A DNA stretch of 64,000 nt from Oenanthe sinensis (GCA_028671895.1 CM053810.1:64481501-64545500), one strand, 5' to 3'; shown: positions 22,801 to 35,783, numbered from the stretch's first letter. Translations and numbers: made by a program. The notes: a model not told the origin generated them from the letters alone.

Positions 22801-23480
22801 TTTGAAATTGCAACCTTAACCTATCTTGATCTGTGCGTGTCTTTCATCTTCCTAAAAATCACTGGTTTCTTGATCTTTCTAGTTCCATTATATCACCAGA
22901 AGGCATTCTTTCAACCCATGTTGCTACATAATTTTAAAAATATCATAGTGCTACATATTAAATTACCACAATCTTGATGCTATTTATAAAATATGCTTAT
23001 ATTTACCCTTCCAGGATTAAAGCTTGCAGCCGCGATTGGCGCTCCTAGGACTGTGAATGTTGCAAGCCACAAGCCCCCAAGGCGTATGAAAAAGGACCCT
23101 GGAGTCAGCTCACCCCAGGAGTATAAAGGTCCATCTTTAAGAGATGAGTATTCATTAACCTGTCATATAAATAGATAAACTTTAGCATGGTACGAGAAAG
23201 TGATGATTAAATTTACTAGTTGTGAAATGGTAACTCCTAATAACAAGAACTGACATGTCGCTACACCTACCGGCCTTTGTTCAAAAGGGACTTCAATTTC
23301 CAACCCAGGATCCCAGCTGCGGCCAGGTAATCGGCTCATGCCTCCATCCATTCCATCTTTCACGGCCTTGACTGTAATCCGCTGAAGTCTGGTCCTGTCA
23401 TAGCCAGTTAGCGGCGAGCTTTGAATCTTGGCTTCTCTTGGATTCGGAACTAAAGAACAATAGACATTTAACTTGAGCAT
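19858..23480 (-). CDS. CGLD27: CGLD27, chloroplast Ycf36/DUF1230 family protein, 7 exons
   Basis: Conserved in green lineage and diatoms 27, a plastid membrane protein whose Arabidopsis and Chlamydomonas relatives are linked to iron deficiency. Exons on the minus strand: 23480-23271, 23159-23007, 22424-22347, 22074-21979, 20599-20564, 20296-20115, 20020-19858. All have GT-AG borders and compatible phases, giving 305 aa. About the first 45 residues look like a transit peptide. Then come VPFEQRPVNEYSSLKDGPLY, a membrane segment (WLATFTVLGAPIAAASF), EPLRFALAAGTGTLFLVSLI (second membrane segment), WSYVGDRLLSAVIPYEESGW with YDGQMWVKPPE, the ILARDRLLGSYK micro-exon, a third hydrophobic segment, and the C-terminal DDDLAAAAAEAADGRPVYCR and GGQYCKWDDLLK. 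The start at 23480 is the first ATG of the open frame. Both the order of blocks and the C-terminus fit the family closely. Confidence 0.93.
21691..21897 (+). mobile_element. tRNA-derived SINE in CGLD27 intron 4
   Basis: The tRNA-like head has an RNA polymerase III A box (TGACTCAGTTGG, 21704-21715) and a B box (GTTCGAATCC, 21749-21758) at tRNA spacing. An unrelated body then ends GGTAGCGGGTTCCCATAATA and an A-rich tail. It lies antisense to CGLD27, inside the intron between exons 4 and 5. It cannot be a functional tRNA because no acceptor stem pairs across the head. Target duplications are not clear. Confidence 0.78.
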
Positions 23481-23658
23481 TTATATTCTCACGTTAAACT
23501 TAGTTCATCCAAAGGTTTTGGGTTTTCCAATCAGAGGTAAACTGGAAAACAGGGAGCTGAAATGAATGGATGCAAATTATGGGCGGGACCATGCAACGCA
23601 TATATATGTGGAGCAGTGGAGGTAATCTATGGCCACCAAGTCAATTTATTTTGTAAAG

Positions 23659-23723
23659 AATATGATGTGTACAGAATTAAGCTAATATGATGTGTACAGA
23701 ATTTAGCTAATATGATGTGATGG
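23659..23723. repeat. 25-bp tandem repeat, 2.6 copies, upstream of CGLD27
   Basis: AATATGATGTGTACAGAATT plus (A/T)AGCT occurs at 23659-23683 and 23684-23708, with one base difference. A third partial copy, AATATGATGTGATGG, starts at 23709. It is about 180-240 bases upstream of the CGLD27 start codon and therefore within or near its promoter. Confidence 0.85.
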
Positions 23724-23980
23724 CCCACTGGATTGCAGTTGTGTTTTGTGGTTGTATGGTTAACAAGTTAGATTATCCGAGTGGTATGATGTTTTGGTTT
23801 GTGGTTTAGAGAAGCTAGTGGGACTTGAAATAACCACATCAACGTGGATAGTTATTTCTTCCACGCAACATAGTGTGCACTTCTCATGAATTCACGAGCT
23901 GATCGTCCAGCCCCCGTATGCTGTCTTTCCTTTTCCTTGAAGTCTAATTTTGAGAAAAGGTCCCTTTATTCACAATTTGG

Positions 23981-24577
23981 TAGGGGTGCACACGGTTGGC
24001 CAAACTGACCAAACCGAACCAACCCGACCCTCTTTTCGGCTGATTAACCTGATTAAAAAAACCCGATATTTGAATGGGTTTAAAAAAATGTAAACCGACT
24101 ATAATGGGTTGGGTATGGGTTATATATATTTTTAAGCCAACCCAACCCGATTTAAGTTAAAAACTTTATTCGATAATTTTTATATATTTATATATAATAT
24201 ACAACTATACACTATATAATTTTATTTATAAATATATTATTAAATTTTGTGTGTGTATATATATTTTATTACCTAATTAACTTAACTAAAATTTTGTTAC
24301 TAACCAAATTGAAAAATTAAAATTATAAGTTATATATACATTATAATAAGTTATATGCTATTTTTGTTTTCGAAATGAGTAGTTTAATTATCGAAATGAG
24401 TAATATTTATGTAATTATGTTTATCGATGAACCCATCCGACCCGAACCGAAGTATGGTAAATAGGGTTGGGTTATGAATTCATTTTTTTATGGGTTGGAT
24501 TAATTTTAAACCGATATAATTGAGTTGTATTGCTAAAATGATAAAAACTCAACCCATCCAACCTATGAGCACCCTTA
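23981..24577. mobile_element. non-autonomous hAT MITE, 597 bp
   Basis: The left terminus is TAGGGGTGCACACGGTTGG. The right terminus on the opposite strand is TAAGGGTGCTCATAGGTTGG. Flanking 8-mers CAATTTGG (23973-23980) and CAATTTGA (24578-24585) agree at 7 of 8 bases, fitting an hAT target duplication with one later change. The interior carries GGTTGGGT and CCCAACCC motifs. No transposase. Confidence 0.78.
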
Positions 24578-27223
24578 CAATTTGACGATAAAATGTCCAA
24601 AATATTGCCTCTCTACAAAAAAGGAACTTGATTTCAAGTCAGCTTATTAGCCTATCCCAGTTTTTGTTAATGGACCGGCCTGTTAGGTTTGGTGGAAGTG
24701 AATGCTAAATCTAATAACGCATGTTAAATATGCGTTTTTCATTTTTGTTTTTTATTTTAGAAACGCAAATTAAACTTGCGTTTTCAATTTTTTAATATAT
24801 TTTTTTAGTAAAAATGTAATATGAAATTGCGTTTTTTAAAAACATGACATAAAGTTGTGTTTTTAATGATAAAAATGTTCATTTTTACGAGTTGTGATAT
24901 TTTGGACCATTATCCCCAAATTGTGATAGAAATGGTCATTACCCCTAATTTTGTATCTCTCATATCTTACGATTTCATCTGACGGGACAAAATAACAGGA
25001 CAAAATAACAGACGGAAGTAAATTTTAGTACATTTTTATCTGACGGCAACTTGGAACTCGCTGTCAACGGCGCAGTCTGAAAGATTGAAGCTTTATAATT
25101 GAATATAGATTCATTTAAAATAAATTCGACTCAATAAAAATTTGATTTAATAAGAATCCGATCATATATGAATTTTTTATGATCCAATCGGTAGAGAATA
25201 TAATTAGAATATGAATTTAATCTTTCAAAAAAATTTCAAATATTACATGTCTAGTTATGATTAATTTAAAAATAATAAACAAGATGGATGTTCTGCATTT
25301 TCAATAATCACACCAACTAAAATTTCTTATTTTATTATATCTTTATTGCCATATTATTTTTGGAGAACTTTTTGAGATGTTTTTTAAGGGAATTTACCAA
25401 AAATACTATTTTTTGTGAAATTATTTACAATTTTTACCAACTTCTGAAATATTTGTAAAAATACTATTTTATTCTGAAAATATTTACAAAAATACAGAGG
25501 TTGCATTTAATTTAAAATGTGCAACTAATTTAAGTTGCATTTTAAATTTCATTTTAGCTTACATTTTAGGTTGTAAATTAGGTTGCAAAATTGTAGAACG
25601 TATTTTCGTAAATATTTTCAAAATTTTGAGTTGCAAACATGGTTATAAAGCTGCAAAACGTATTTTTGCAAATATTTTTAAAAATGATAGTACTTTTACA
25701 AGAAAGAAAGATTAAAACTTAAGTATTTATGAAAAACCCCTTTTCTTAATTATCCAGCACTAATGTAAAAGTACGGGTTAGTCTTATTTTTCAAAAAATC
25801 TGACTTTAGCCTGATACATTGTACATAAATAAAACATATTCTTTTTTGTCAAATTAATTGTTTTATTTAATCTTGTTATTTAAATTTATCAAATTTTAAT
25901 TTCAATTAAAAATTATTTTTTATAAAATTTTAATTGTGAAATTTTAAAATAAATTAAATATTAATAATATAATTTTTCAATATATTTTAGTTATATAATA
26001 TATAAAGTATCAGGTTAAAATTGGATGAATTTATTAATAATTGTTTTTGAATAAATAAAATTTTAAACAAAAAAATTAATTTAAAATCGAATGAGTACAC
26101 GAACTTTAAGGGTGTCGATTAATTTATCAAAAAACTAACAAATGAATGAATAGTAATTATACGGTGGACCATGAAACTTTATACAAAATTATACATTTCT
26201 GTTATATTTCATAATGTATACTTTTGATAAAATAGTTTAAAGAAATTTAAAAATTCCCGGAAGAAATTATGTATCTTGTTCAGAATGGATGTAAAGAAAA
26301 ATAAATAATAACAGAAATGTTTGTCGGATTTGAAAATTAAACAAACAACTAGTCTAAATTTTGAAAAGATTTATAAATGAGTATTATATATGGGTTTAGT
26401 GATTCTAAAATTATTATTAGATAATTATATAAAATTAACATCTATTATAATACAATATCAATGTTATTTTTGTAAATATAAGAGGATATATTCTATTATT
26501 ACAAAAATAACATCCACTTTTTATACTCAAAAATTAACTTTAGATACATTTCCTCCTGGACAATTAGACACCACAATCCGGGAGTCACCTGCTTTGTACT
26601 TTTCTTAGTTGTGTTACTAAATGAAAAGGTTGGGGAAAATTATAATAGAAACTTTAATTTAAATGCAATACCAGTTATCATGGTAAAAAGCGTGAATCGG
26701 ACATAAGTTATGAGGACACATTATATGAATTAATAGGATAAATTGATAATTAATTAAATAATTGAAAATTTAATCAATTCAATAAACTATCAAATAGAGA
26801 TTAATAGTAATTAATCATCGATTTTTACAATAGGTTACTACTACTAAATAATAGATAAATTAATTTTTTTTGAATCTCATACCTTCTCAACTTAAAAAAA
26901 TAGTAACAAACAAGAACGAGGTAGTTAAGAGTCAAAGAGTATCTCCAAGAGATTACTAAACAAGTTCTTAAATCAAAATATAAAAGATATGATAAAAATT
27001 TGAGCTCCAAGAGACTCCTAAAAACCTTAGAGCCTCTTCTGGCTCCTTTAATTTAGGAGCCTACATATGGCTCTTAACTAATTTTTATTAATAAAAAATT
27101 TATTTCCTCCAAATCATTAATTACATTTCTCTTTTTTTTTTTTAATCATAGTGGGGTCCAAATATGAATAAAAAGTAAAATAGAGATAAAATGTAAAGAG
27201 TATGGTTGAAGTTGACACTCTTA
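24578..27223. other. intergenic between CGLD27 and P4H
   Basis: Gene-free spacer, apart from the MULE-like element listed at 25388. Near 24715-24870, AACGCAAATTAAACTTGCG and similar GCGTTTTT motifs form short inverted repeats of unknown origin. No exon could be supported. Confidence 0.4.
25388..25740. mobile_element. probable small MULE-type element
   Basis: Begins GGGAATTTACCAAAAATACT. Its opposite end, read on the minus strand, is GGGGTTTTTCATAAATACTT, which gives an imperfect inverted terminus. The flanks GTTTTTTAA and TTTTCTTAA match at 7 of 9 bases, as a decayed 9-bp duplication would. The interior repeats GGTTGCA and TTGCAAA motifs. The same motifs occur at 54.8-55.6 kb (see findings). 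Confidence 0.45.
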
Positions 27224-27442
27224 GGGGGTGTTTGGGGGAACTTTTTTCCAGAATAAGTCAACTTATTTTAAGACAAAGTTAGAGATTCCTAACTTTTTTC
27301 TGAAAAAAGTTAACTTTTTTTTATAACTTATAGAATCTCAAATATACATTAAATACTTATATAAAAAATATTTATTAAAATATGAAATTTTTATCCGAAA
27401 ATAAGTCCAAAAGAATTTATTTTAAGACAGCCAAACATGCCA
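27224..27442. mobile_element. Tourist-like (PIF/Harbinger) MITE, 219 bp
   Basis: The left end is GGGGGTGTTTGGGGGAAC and the right end on the opposite strand is TGGCATGTTTGGCTGTC. They are flanked by TTA on both sides (27221-27223 and 27443-27445), the three-base duplication of PIF/Harbinger elements. It sits about 240 bases upstream of the P4H start codon. The duplication is short, so the superfamily call is moderate. Confidence 0.55.
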
Positions 27443-27682
27443 TTAATAATGTATTTAACGGGAGTTTAATTATTTATATTATATTTAGGTGAGTGCAGGA
27501 GACTGTCGGAGATACTGTAATAAGGAAGAGAAGTGGTACTAGTCATTAAGTCAAGTCATCTTCCACTTGCACTGTGAAATCAGCTTTTGATCATTTGACT
27601 TGCATCTCCAACCTCTGAACTTACATATTTGTTGAGCATTTGAAGTACAACTAGCTAGCTACTGTGAGTGTCTTTAAGAAAG

Positions 27683-30600
27683 ATGAAAACTAAAGGAAGA
27701 AGTGTAGGAGGAGGAGGACGTTGGAGCATAGGGCTCCCTACTGTTTGTCTTTTCTGTTTTTTCTTCTTCGTCTCCGGTCTCTTCGCTTCCATGTTCCTCT
27801 CTCATCAGGTATGCTCTGCTTGGATTCTCATTATTAATGTATACTATTGAGTCATGTTATAGTAGGTAGGTTTGTTTGAGATTTGGTGATTTGTATTTTT
27901 TTACCCTTGGATTGCTAACTACCAACTAAACAGGAGTTATCACCTGGATTGCGCCCGAAATCGAGGTTATTAGAATCCACTTTCAAGGAGGATATACAGT
28001 TTCATCCGTTGTCTCGTGGCCAAACAGGACAAGATTCTTTAACTCTGATTCCATTTCAGGTAGTTTTCCATGTCATTACTCTCTACTTTTGTTTCTGTAA
28101 CTAATGTATGTTTGTATCGGTTTCATTTTGTTTTATTTACTCGTCTTTTTTGTGTGTGGTAGGCTGAATTTGATTGAATTAATCGAAATGAGTAGATTTG
28201 CTTATTGCTCAACAATCTCAAGTAATTGGTAAATTAAGGCAGTGTACGCAATATAAATTCTTGCTACTGTTTCCCAAATCCTTTTTCTAAAATCATACCA
28301 GTTTGTTTAACTAGATTTATGCTATTATCAATTCCACAATTTCTATAATCTAATGTTACAACTCCGCAACTTGCATTAGTTATGTTGATCAGCTAGAATC
28401 TTATTACCTTTTGCAGTTCAGTCATGAAAAGATCTGCACAACTAATGTGTTGTTTTTCATTATGCTGTTGCCAAGAATTTTTATATAGCATGCCTCTAGT
28501 GACTTAAGATTTGGCACTCAAATAAGTCAGTTCTTTTTTCTATGTCTTTATGTGGCTTCTACTAATAGAATTACGATGTTTTTGGTAGTAACATCCCTGA
28601 TGCTCTTTACCTTTTAGGTTCATGTTTGTTCTCTACTGAACATATTCAATTTTCGTCTTTTATTCACTTATGCAGGTTCTAAGTTGGAAACCCCGTGCAC
28701 TATACTTCCCTGGTTTTGCAGCACCTGAACACTGTGAAAATATAATTAAGATAGCAAAGGCACGTCTTGCTCCTTCAAGCTTAGCATTACGCAAGGGCGA
28801 AACAGCAGAAAGCACCAAAGGAACCAGAACAAGGTACATCATACTTCATTAGTTCATTTTATGCCCTTCTGCTATTATGCAGACATGCACATACTTAACA
28901 TGGAGTATCGAAACAAATGTTTTCTATTCATTGATGTACTTTAGAGTTCTTTGTGCAATATCTTGGTGAATACTCTTGGATTCATTTAATGATATTTATC
29001 AAGTAAGCAATTATACATGGAATTAGTTGCTTTTTAATAAAGCATGATTAACATTGCCGTAAAAAAGATTTATGTCTGTCTAAATTCTTTTGTTTGCTTC
29101 TATCAGCTCCGGGACATTTATGAGTGCATCTGAAGACAAAACTGGAACCTTAGATATCATTGAGGATAAAATTTCAAGGGCTACAATGATTCCCCGCACT
29201 CATGGAGAGGTATAATCCATCCCAAACTACATTTTCATTTTAGCTTTGCCTGTAAAGTGAAAAGCTAATTGGTCAGTGAGTGAATGATCCCTGATTTCTG
29301 TAGATATTTTTTTGCCAACGGTACAAGTGTGTAGATTTGTCCGGTCAACCCAGAGTTATCGGATCATCTTCTTGACAACGGAAAACACTTATTGGTTTTG
29401 GCATATCCAGAGTTCCAGATACTGTACACTATAATGCTAGTTATTGCTCACCAAAATATATCTTCTATACAACATAAACACACAACGATATCAGTATTCT
29501 AATTCATAAAAGTTGCACATCATAACCTTTCCAAAAATAAAATTTTTACAGCATAATACCAAAAACTTGGAAATGAAATTGACATGTTGTACACATGATT
29601 ATATTCATTTATACATATATTCCATTAAATTAATCCACGACTACATGTATATATCCCAATGCATATCGAACAAAGTACTCTATTTGACAGTATTGTTGTT
29701 TTGTTGTAGTATGTAGTGTACTTGTAGCATACACGGAGACATACCCAACATTGGTTAAATTGTATCTACCTGGTGACATAGTGTGTCTCAAACTGATAGA
29801 TTCAAATCAAGCTAGGGACATTCAAATAAAATGGTTCTCGCAGAAGGAAAACAGATATGCTTATTAGGTGCACGACTTAATGGAATGTTGATCCACCTTG
29901 TCCAGTTGTCCTAATGGATTGTTCAGTTTTAATCCCTATCTATTATTTAATTTCACAGCCTTTCCTTGCCGCCTACTCGCCTAGAGTTCTAGACCCTCAG
30001 TTCCACCTCAGCTAATGTTATGTATATGGAACTTAGTATATTATGCAAGCAATACTATCTGCATCTTATGAGATAGCAGATTACAGGTCACAATTTAATT
30101 TATGACAATATAAATGGCATTTTTCATGGCTCCTCCCCTGCAGCACTGCCTCTTAGGTAGATTCTATATACAATGATATTATCTTCTTACTTTATGTATT
30201 ATCGCTAAATGCTAAAGCATTAGAAGATAATAATATCTCTAAGTTCAGTGGAAAGGCTAAACCTTTGCCTATTATTGTTATGTTTCAGGCATTTAACATC
30301 TTGCGTTATGAGATTGGACAGAAATACAATTCACATTACGATGCATTCCACCCTGCTGAGTATGGCCCCCAGAAGAGTCAGAGGGTATTACAAATTTAAA
30401 TTCAGTTTATTGTTCTTTTTTCAGATAATGGTAATATTATATTCTACATTTTGTTTATGCCCAAAAAATAAGCATTCATTAAGATATTGTTTCCATCTTA
30501 AAGGAGTCGCAGAGTAAATTAAAACCAACTGGGGACAAGGACCTGTGTATTTTAGCCATGTGTTTTTTCATGCCTGGTTTCTAGATAAATAGAGAACAAA

Positions 30601-31836
30601 TAATTTTGAATTTGAAGAAACAATTAAAATCGAAATGCTTTCTATTCCGTTCTCTCTGATTTGAAATTAAATGTGGTCTTATTGAGAATCTAAGCATGGT
30701 ATTGTTGCGTCAACGCTCAGATACATGAAAAATCATGCATATTTATATATGGTTCTTGATCCACATCGAAATGTCATTCCATATGAGAAAATATCAGGTA
30801 CCACCTTTTGAAGCAAATTAATAGTATTTCTTTTATTTTCTTTATTTGGACACATTTTCATGTATTATTATATTTTTAACGGATTACTAAAAATATTTAT
30901 GTATCTTATTCATGGAATGAATAAAAGTCCTAAATGTATATTTGATTCATTGCTTCACATCAACATCGTTTAAGATATTAGCAAATGTGCAATCACATCT
31001 GCCTGCACTCTGAAATCTGAACAGTGACTCCAGCCTCTTTAATATTTGATACTTGATATTTTGACTGCTTATAACTATCAACTGCACAGACTGTAGTCTG
31101 CAATTTTTGCCTCACCTGTGATAAATTATTTTCACAGATTGCTTCTTTTCTGTTGTATTTATCTGATGTGGAAGAAGGTGGAGAAACTATGTTCCCATTT
31201 GAGGTGAATGCAGAACTTAAATCTTCTTTCCTTTGTTCTTTCTTTTCTGTGCATATATATGCACCTGAATTTCTAATGTACGTTATTGATGTGATTTGCA
31301 GAACGGATTGAATGTGGACAACTATGATTTTGAGAAGTGTATAGGCTTAAAAGTAAAACCACGAAAAGGCGATGGACTTCTATTTTATTCTGTGTTCCCA
31401 AATGGAACAATTGATATGGTGAGTCTTCTAATTATAAAATATTCAGCGCAACAATGGAGATGTGCAATATTTCAAAAAATGAACCAAAGCGTGATTGAAA
31501 TTTAGTTCATGGGGTGTCTCAAGAAATAAATATATTGAATATAGTGAATAGACTCATAGGCTACCCAGTGTACTCATTTTTCAATCCAAGAAACAAACAT
31601 AGTTAACAAATATAGTATCGTACTGCTAACTAATCACAACTACAAACTGGAATAAGTGGCATTCTCTTGGTTTTTAGTTATTTGTTAATACATGCTCATG
31701 GTGAAGTTCTCTTTGTTCTAATTATTGTTTAAAAAAAAATTCAATGCAGACATCACTCCACGGGAGTTGCCCAGTAGTTACAGGGCAGAAATGGGTGGCA
31801 ACAAAGTGGCTCAGGGATCAAGAACAGGATGATTGA
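27683..31836 (+). CDS. P4H: prolyl 4-hydroxylase, type II membrane, 8 exons
   Basis: Fe(II)/2-oxoglutarate dioxygenase of the ER/Golgi that hydroxylates proline in extensins and arabinogalactan proteins. Exons: 27683-27808, 27934-28059, 28676-28833, 29107-29209, 30289-30384, 31138-31203, 31302-31418, 31750-31836. All have GT-AG borders and closing phases; total 292 aa. The short N-terminus is basic (MKTKGR). A single membrane anchor spans about 17-39 (signal-anchor). The catalytic domain begins at VLSWKPRALYFPGF (85 onward). Iron ligands are His187 and Asp189 in SHYDAF and His268 in SLHGSCP; Lys278 in GQKWVATKW binds the 2-oxoglutarate carboxylate. The motifs TKGTRTSSGTF, EEGGETMFPFENG and VKPRKGDGLLFYS are diagnostic. 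I use ATG 27683 because it heads the basic-plus-anchor segment. Nearest to the Arabidopsis P4H8/P4H9 type by memory, not tested. Confidence 0.95.
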
Positions 31837-32577
31837 TATAGACGCATTTGTAAAATAGCATTTCTCAATTATCCTCAATTTTGTGATATGAGAACAATCA
31901 ATTAGTCAATATATTTCTTTATTCATCTTCATGTTCCTGGTCAACTAGAGTTTTGAGTAATTCACACGAAAACTGCAGTATTTTAAACATCCTATGGTAT
32001 GAAGAAAGACAAGCTTTCGTTATTTCGTGGCATTTGCCTCACTGGAAGTTTGATAATCAAAATGATGAAATTATGCAACAGCTTTGAAAATATCAAAAGT
32101 GTCACAAATATAAATAATTCTATATTTATAAATTTTGACTTTCCATTACGTTCTAACTTAAAGTAATCTATATCAATGAATTATACAAATATTTGAAAAT
32201 TTCACAGTTCCAAAAATAAGGTAAAAATTCCAGTTGTGGATGATTTTGCCTAGATCCACTCCCAATGCAGCTGCTATGTGTTTCTGGGCGATTGTAACTC
32301 ATTATAGCTGACTGGTGACAATCCTTTATCCTGAAAAATAATATTCCTTCCTCACTCTAGAAGTCACCAAGAAAACTCACTTCCATTTGTTAACCACCAT
32401 ATACATTGCTGACAGCATTAATCAATATTGCCGTTTTCATTCCTCCAAGCAACAAATATCCTTGAATGCAGAGTTGAACTATTATGAGATCCACTCATCT
32501 TTGTTCCACAATTTTATCTATCCTTGAGAGCCTCTACAGTAGGCAAAGAATATTGATTTTCTATAGTTACATGTTAA

Positions 32578-35500
32578 TCACATCTTGTGCCAGTCATTAT
32601 GGAGTTGCTTGCCCCACTGTTTTAGTAGATACATGCTAGCAGCTGCAGAGAATAGACCGAGAGCAGCAAATGCTATAACCGTTGAATTCTCAATATTGCG
32701 ATAGTAACCTCCCTGTGGTATTATTAGGACAGTAGTTAAGTTCAGTATGCAACAACAACATGAAACATGAATATGTACCAACAAAGATAAAGTAACTTTG
32801 GCTTCACTATGAACATTTAAACTTTGGTCAACTTTTGTGGTTTGCACAACTAGTCATAAAATATGAACAGCATATGAGACCCACAAATTTAAAGGGGGGT
32901 GTCTTGATTGCTGTAAGATCATTTGATGCCACATAATATGCAGCTTTAAACTACAAACTAGTGAAACTTGAAATGGTCTAAAGAAAGGCTGACATTAACA
33001 AATACAAAGTATACTAGTTAGTAACATCTCTCTAGTCTCAAAGTACAATTTATTGTTATTAGCTAGACAAATACCTGCATCAAGAAAAATACGATTGCTG
33101 CACTGACGGGAGCTAGAGACAAGCTCATCATTCCTCCGCGCAATTCATTTGGCACATACCTGTTTCAAACAGTTAGCTAGAGATATTTGAAGAGCTACTT
33201 CCAGAAAACGACAAAGAAACAGATGAAATCCACTTTGTAAGTGTTGCTATAGTAAATAGAGATGGTAGGGGAGAGAGGGGTTTACAATGTTCTCAATCTT
33301 GCAAGTGAAGGCAAAATCAGGCCAACACAAGCATGGAACAAGCAGAAAAGTGCCACTAAAACTCCAATTTCCTGCACATGCAATTACCATGTAAGAGGCG
33401 AAGACCAAGTGCCGAAGACTGAACAGATGAAATTTGACAACTTCGATAAAAAAAAGGATTGTTGTTACTTGATAGTCATAAGCTACAACAGAGAGCACAA
33501 TCCCTGCCACACAGAACGCATACAGTAAGCAATCCTCAGTGCGAAGTGATACTAGCCCACTAACAAACCACGGAAATGATGTGCTTCCTAACATTCCAGC
33601 ACCCAGCAAACAAGGATATATCAAACCCAGATGAACTTCTCGACCATCGGCCTGGAACAACAGCATGTTTACTGTTTAGCCTTGACAGTTCTTTAAAGCT
33701 ATAATAATGTGAACTTCATTGAAGTGAAATTTTTCTGCGAGTTACATTGGTCATGTTTGTCAAAGAAAAAGGGATATTCATGGTTTCTCAAAGCTATACA
33801 AGTTACTATATCATTATAATGATCAAATAATGTAGGCACATTTGTTCATCAACTGATGCTGAATATTCTTTTCCGAGATCAGTTTCCTAATGATAATATT
33901 GGAAGGACCATTTATTACAAACCAGAACTATCTCAGATAAAGTTATGGTGTATTCAATCAAGAGTAAAAAGCTCACCACTACTGTTGGAGCCCACAGGAT
34001 CCAAAAGACTGCAACAGAGAACTGGACACAAACTTGCGCCCAAATTAACAACCATATCCTTTTATCTACAGAAGTAAACAATACGATATAAATGACTTCA
34101 TTTACCATACTTATACCACCAGAGCAATTTCATAATTTTATATAAAACCAACATCCCCTGGACCTAATGACTGAAAATTTTATATACAGCAAATGCTCGT
34201 GAAATCTGAGTTGAAATGCAAATAATACCACAAAGTATATATGAGTAAAAAGAAGCCTGATAACCCTTTGATGCTGCTAATTTTGCAGGTTTTTTCCGTC
34301 CACGACTTATAGATAAGATACTCAGAATTGCCAGTAACATAGTTGCAGTGGAAAGAGATCCTATATGTTGCTTGAAAGAATTACCAACCAGCCAATTTGA
34401 AATGACTTGACTACCAATAAAACATGCAGACTTCCAGAAAGCCATCAACCAAAACATGTCATTAAGCATATCTTGCCTGTGACCTAGCTGAAAAGACAAC
34501 AATCATGATATCATATATCATCACAAGTCCGTGGTGGCAGTTACCCATAACACTGTCAGCAACAAAAAGTCATTTGACCCAAGTACCACGCAATAAATTT
34601 GAAAAGAAATCTGAAGCAGGTAGTGAAAATTAGCCACTTGCTCAATCTGGAGGGTGTATACACATTAGCTATAAATAAATAACACAAAATTATATAATCA
34701 CATACCTTATCATGCTCAACTACCATCCAAGTCTCAAAGCTGAATGAAAAAGTAGAACTGGCAAGACTGAGGCATATACTTGTTAACCATATGTTCGGAT
34801 GTGAAGTAACCCTCTTCCAAATGCCAACAAAAAGATGCAAGATACAGAATGTTAAACATAGTTTTCTGTGACCACTGCACACAAAAAAGGAAAAATAAGA
34901 GTGAGAAATTAGCTTACATTTCTGAGGTCTAGTAATACGATTAGAATAAATGAAACATCTATATGACTATATCAAACACCAAAGAACTGTAATAAGACCA
35001 CAAAATTTGTTTAGTGAAATGTTGTAAACAAGATAACAATTCCAACCAATTTGAAAGATGCTTTCTTGCAGTTCCTGAAAACCTTGGATTAAGAAAATTG
35101 CAGAGTACAATTTGGTAGCGCGAATCAAATAAAAATTGACAAAATATTGCAGCTCGAATCTGAGTTGATAATTCCCAATCTCTTAACCAATACAACTTAC
35201 ATTAAATCAGAGAGCATTCCCAAGAAGGGTCCAATGAAAAGGGAAGCAGCATATCCAACACACAACGACAACACCATCTGCTCCCTGTCTACACCGTAGT
35301 ACGCCAACTCGTATTCTCCCTGTACTAATCCCAACCCTTCCAAAACTACACAAAGTGACAATGAGTCCAATATACATACATTCAACCTTTACTTTGATTA
35401 CTTATAACCCATAAATTTCCACAACCAGAAAATAATTAAACTTAACAATAATGATAGAGAACAACTATAAAGTTTGAATTTTTACAACAAAGAAACATAA

Positions 35501-35783
35501 AGTTGCAATCTTTAATATAGTTCATCATATCAAATGAATTAAAAGTAAAGCATGTTGTGTGTGTGTGTGTGTGTGGAAATGTGATAGAGATACCTGAAGA
35601 AATGGAGAAGCAGAAGAGGAAAGTAGTGAGGGAAGGTGGAAGAGATTGATCAAAGATAGTTGTGTTGGTGTGGTTAGTTTTGAAATGGGAAAAACAGAGT
35701 ATGGAGAGTAAACAAGAAATGAATATGAATATAAAAATTGACTGGTTTGGAACCCAAACTTCACTTTCTATCACTAGTCCCAT
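32578..35783 (-). CDS. MFS transporter, molybdate-anion transporter-like (MFSD5/MOT2 family), 9 exons
   Basis: Multi-spanning membrane protein of the DUF791/MFSD5 family, members of which are annotated as molybdate-anion transporters. Exons on the minus strand: 35783-35594, 35345-35201, 34874-34706, 34487-34229, 34065-33977, 33651-33469, 33371-33286, 33159-33075, 32712-32578. Every junction is GT-AG and phases close to a 446-aa frame, close to the usual family size. Landmarks in order: MGLVIESEVWVPN start, QGEYELAYYGVDREQMVLSL, LFIGPFLGMLSDLIGHRKL (MFS loop 2-3 motif), TFSFSFETWMVVEHDK, GHRQDMLNDMFWLMAFWKS, DKRIWLLIWAQ, VFWILWAPTVVADGREVHLG, LPSLARLRTLYVPNELRGG, and a C-terminal helix before KQWGKQLHNDWHKM. 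About twelve hydrophobic segments are visible. Substrate specificity is inferred from the family only. It converges with P4H, with 741 bases between stop codons. Confidence 0.92.
35555..35575. repeat. (GT)n microsatellite in intron 1 of the MFS gene
   Basis: About ten GT dinucleotides on the plus strand, (CA)n in the transcript, 19 bases inside the first intron from its donor at 35593. Confidence 0.9.
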
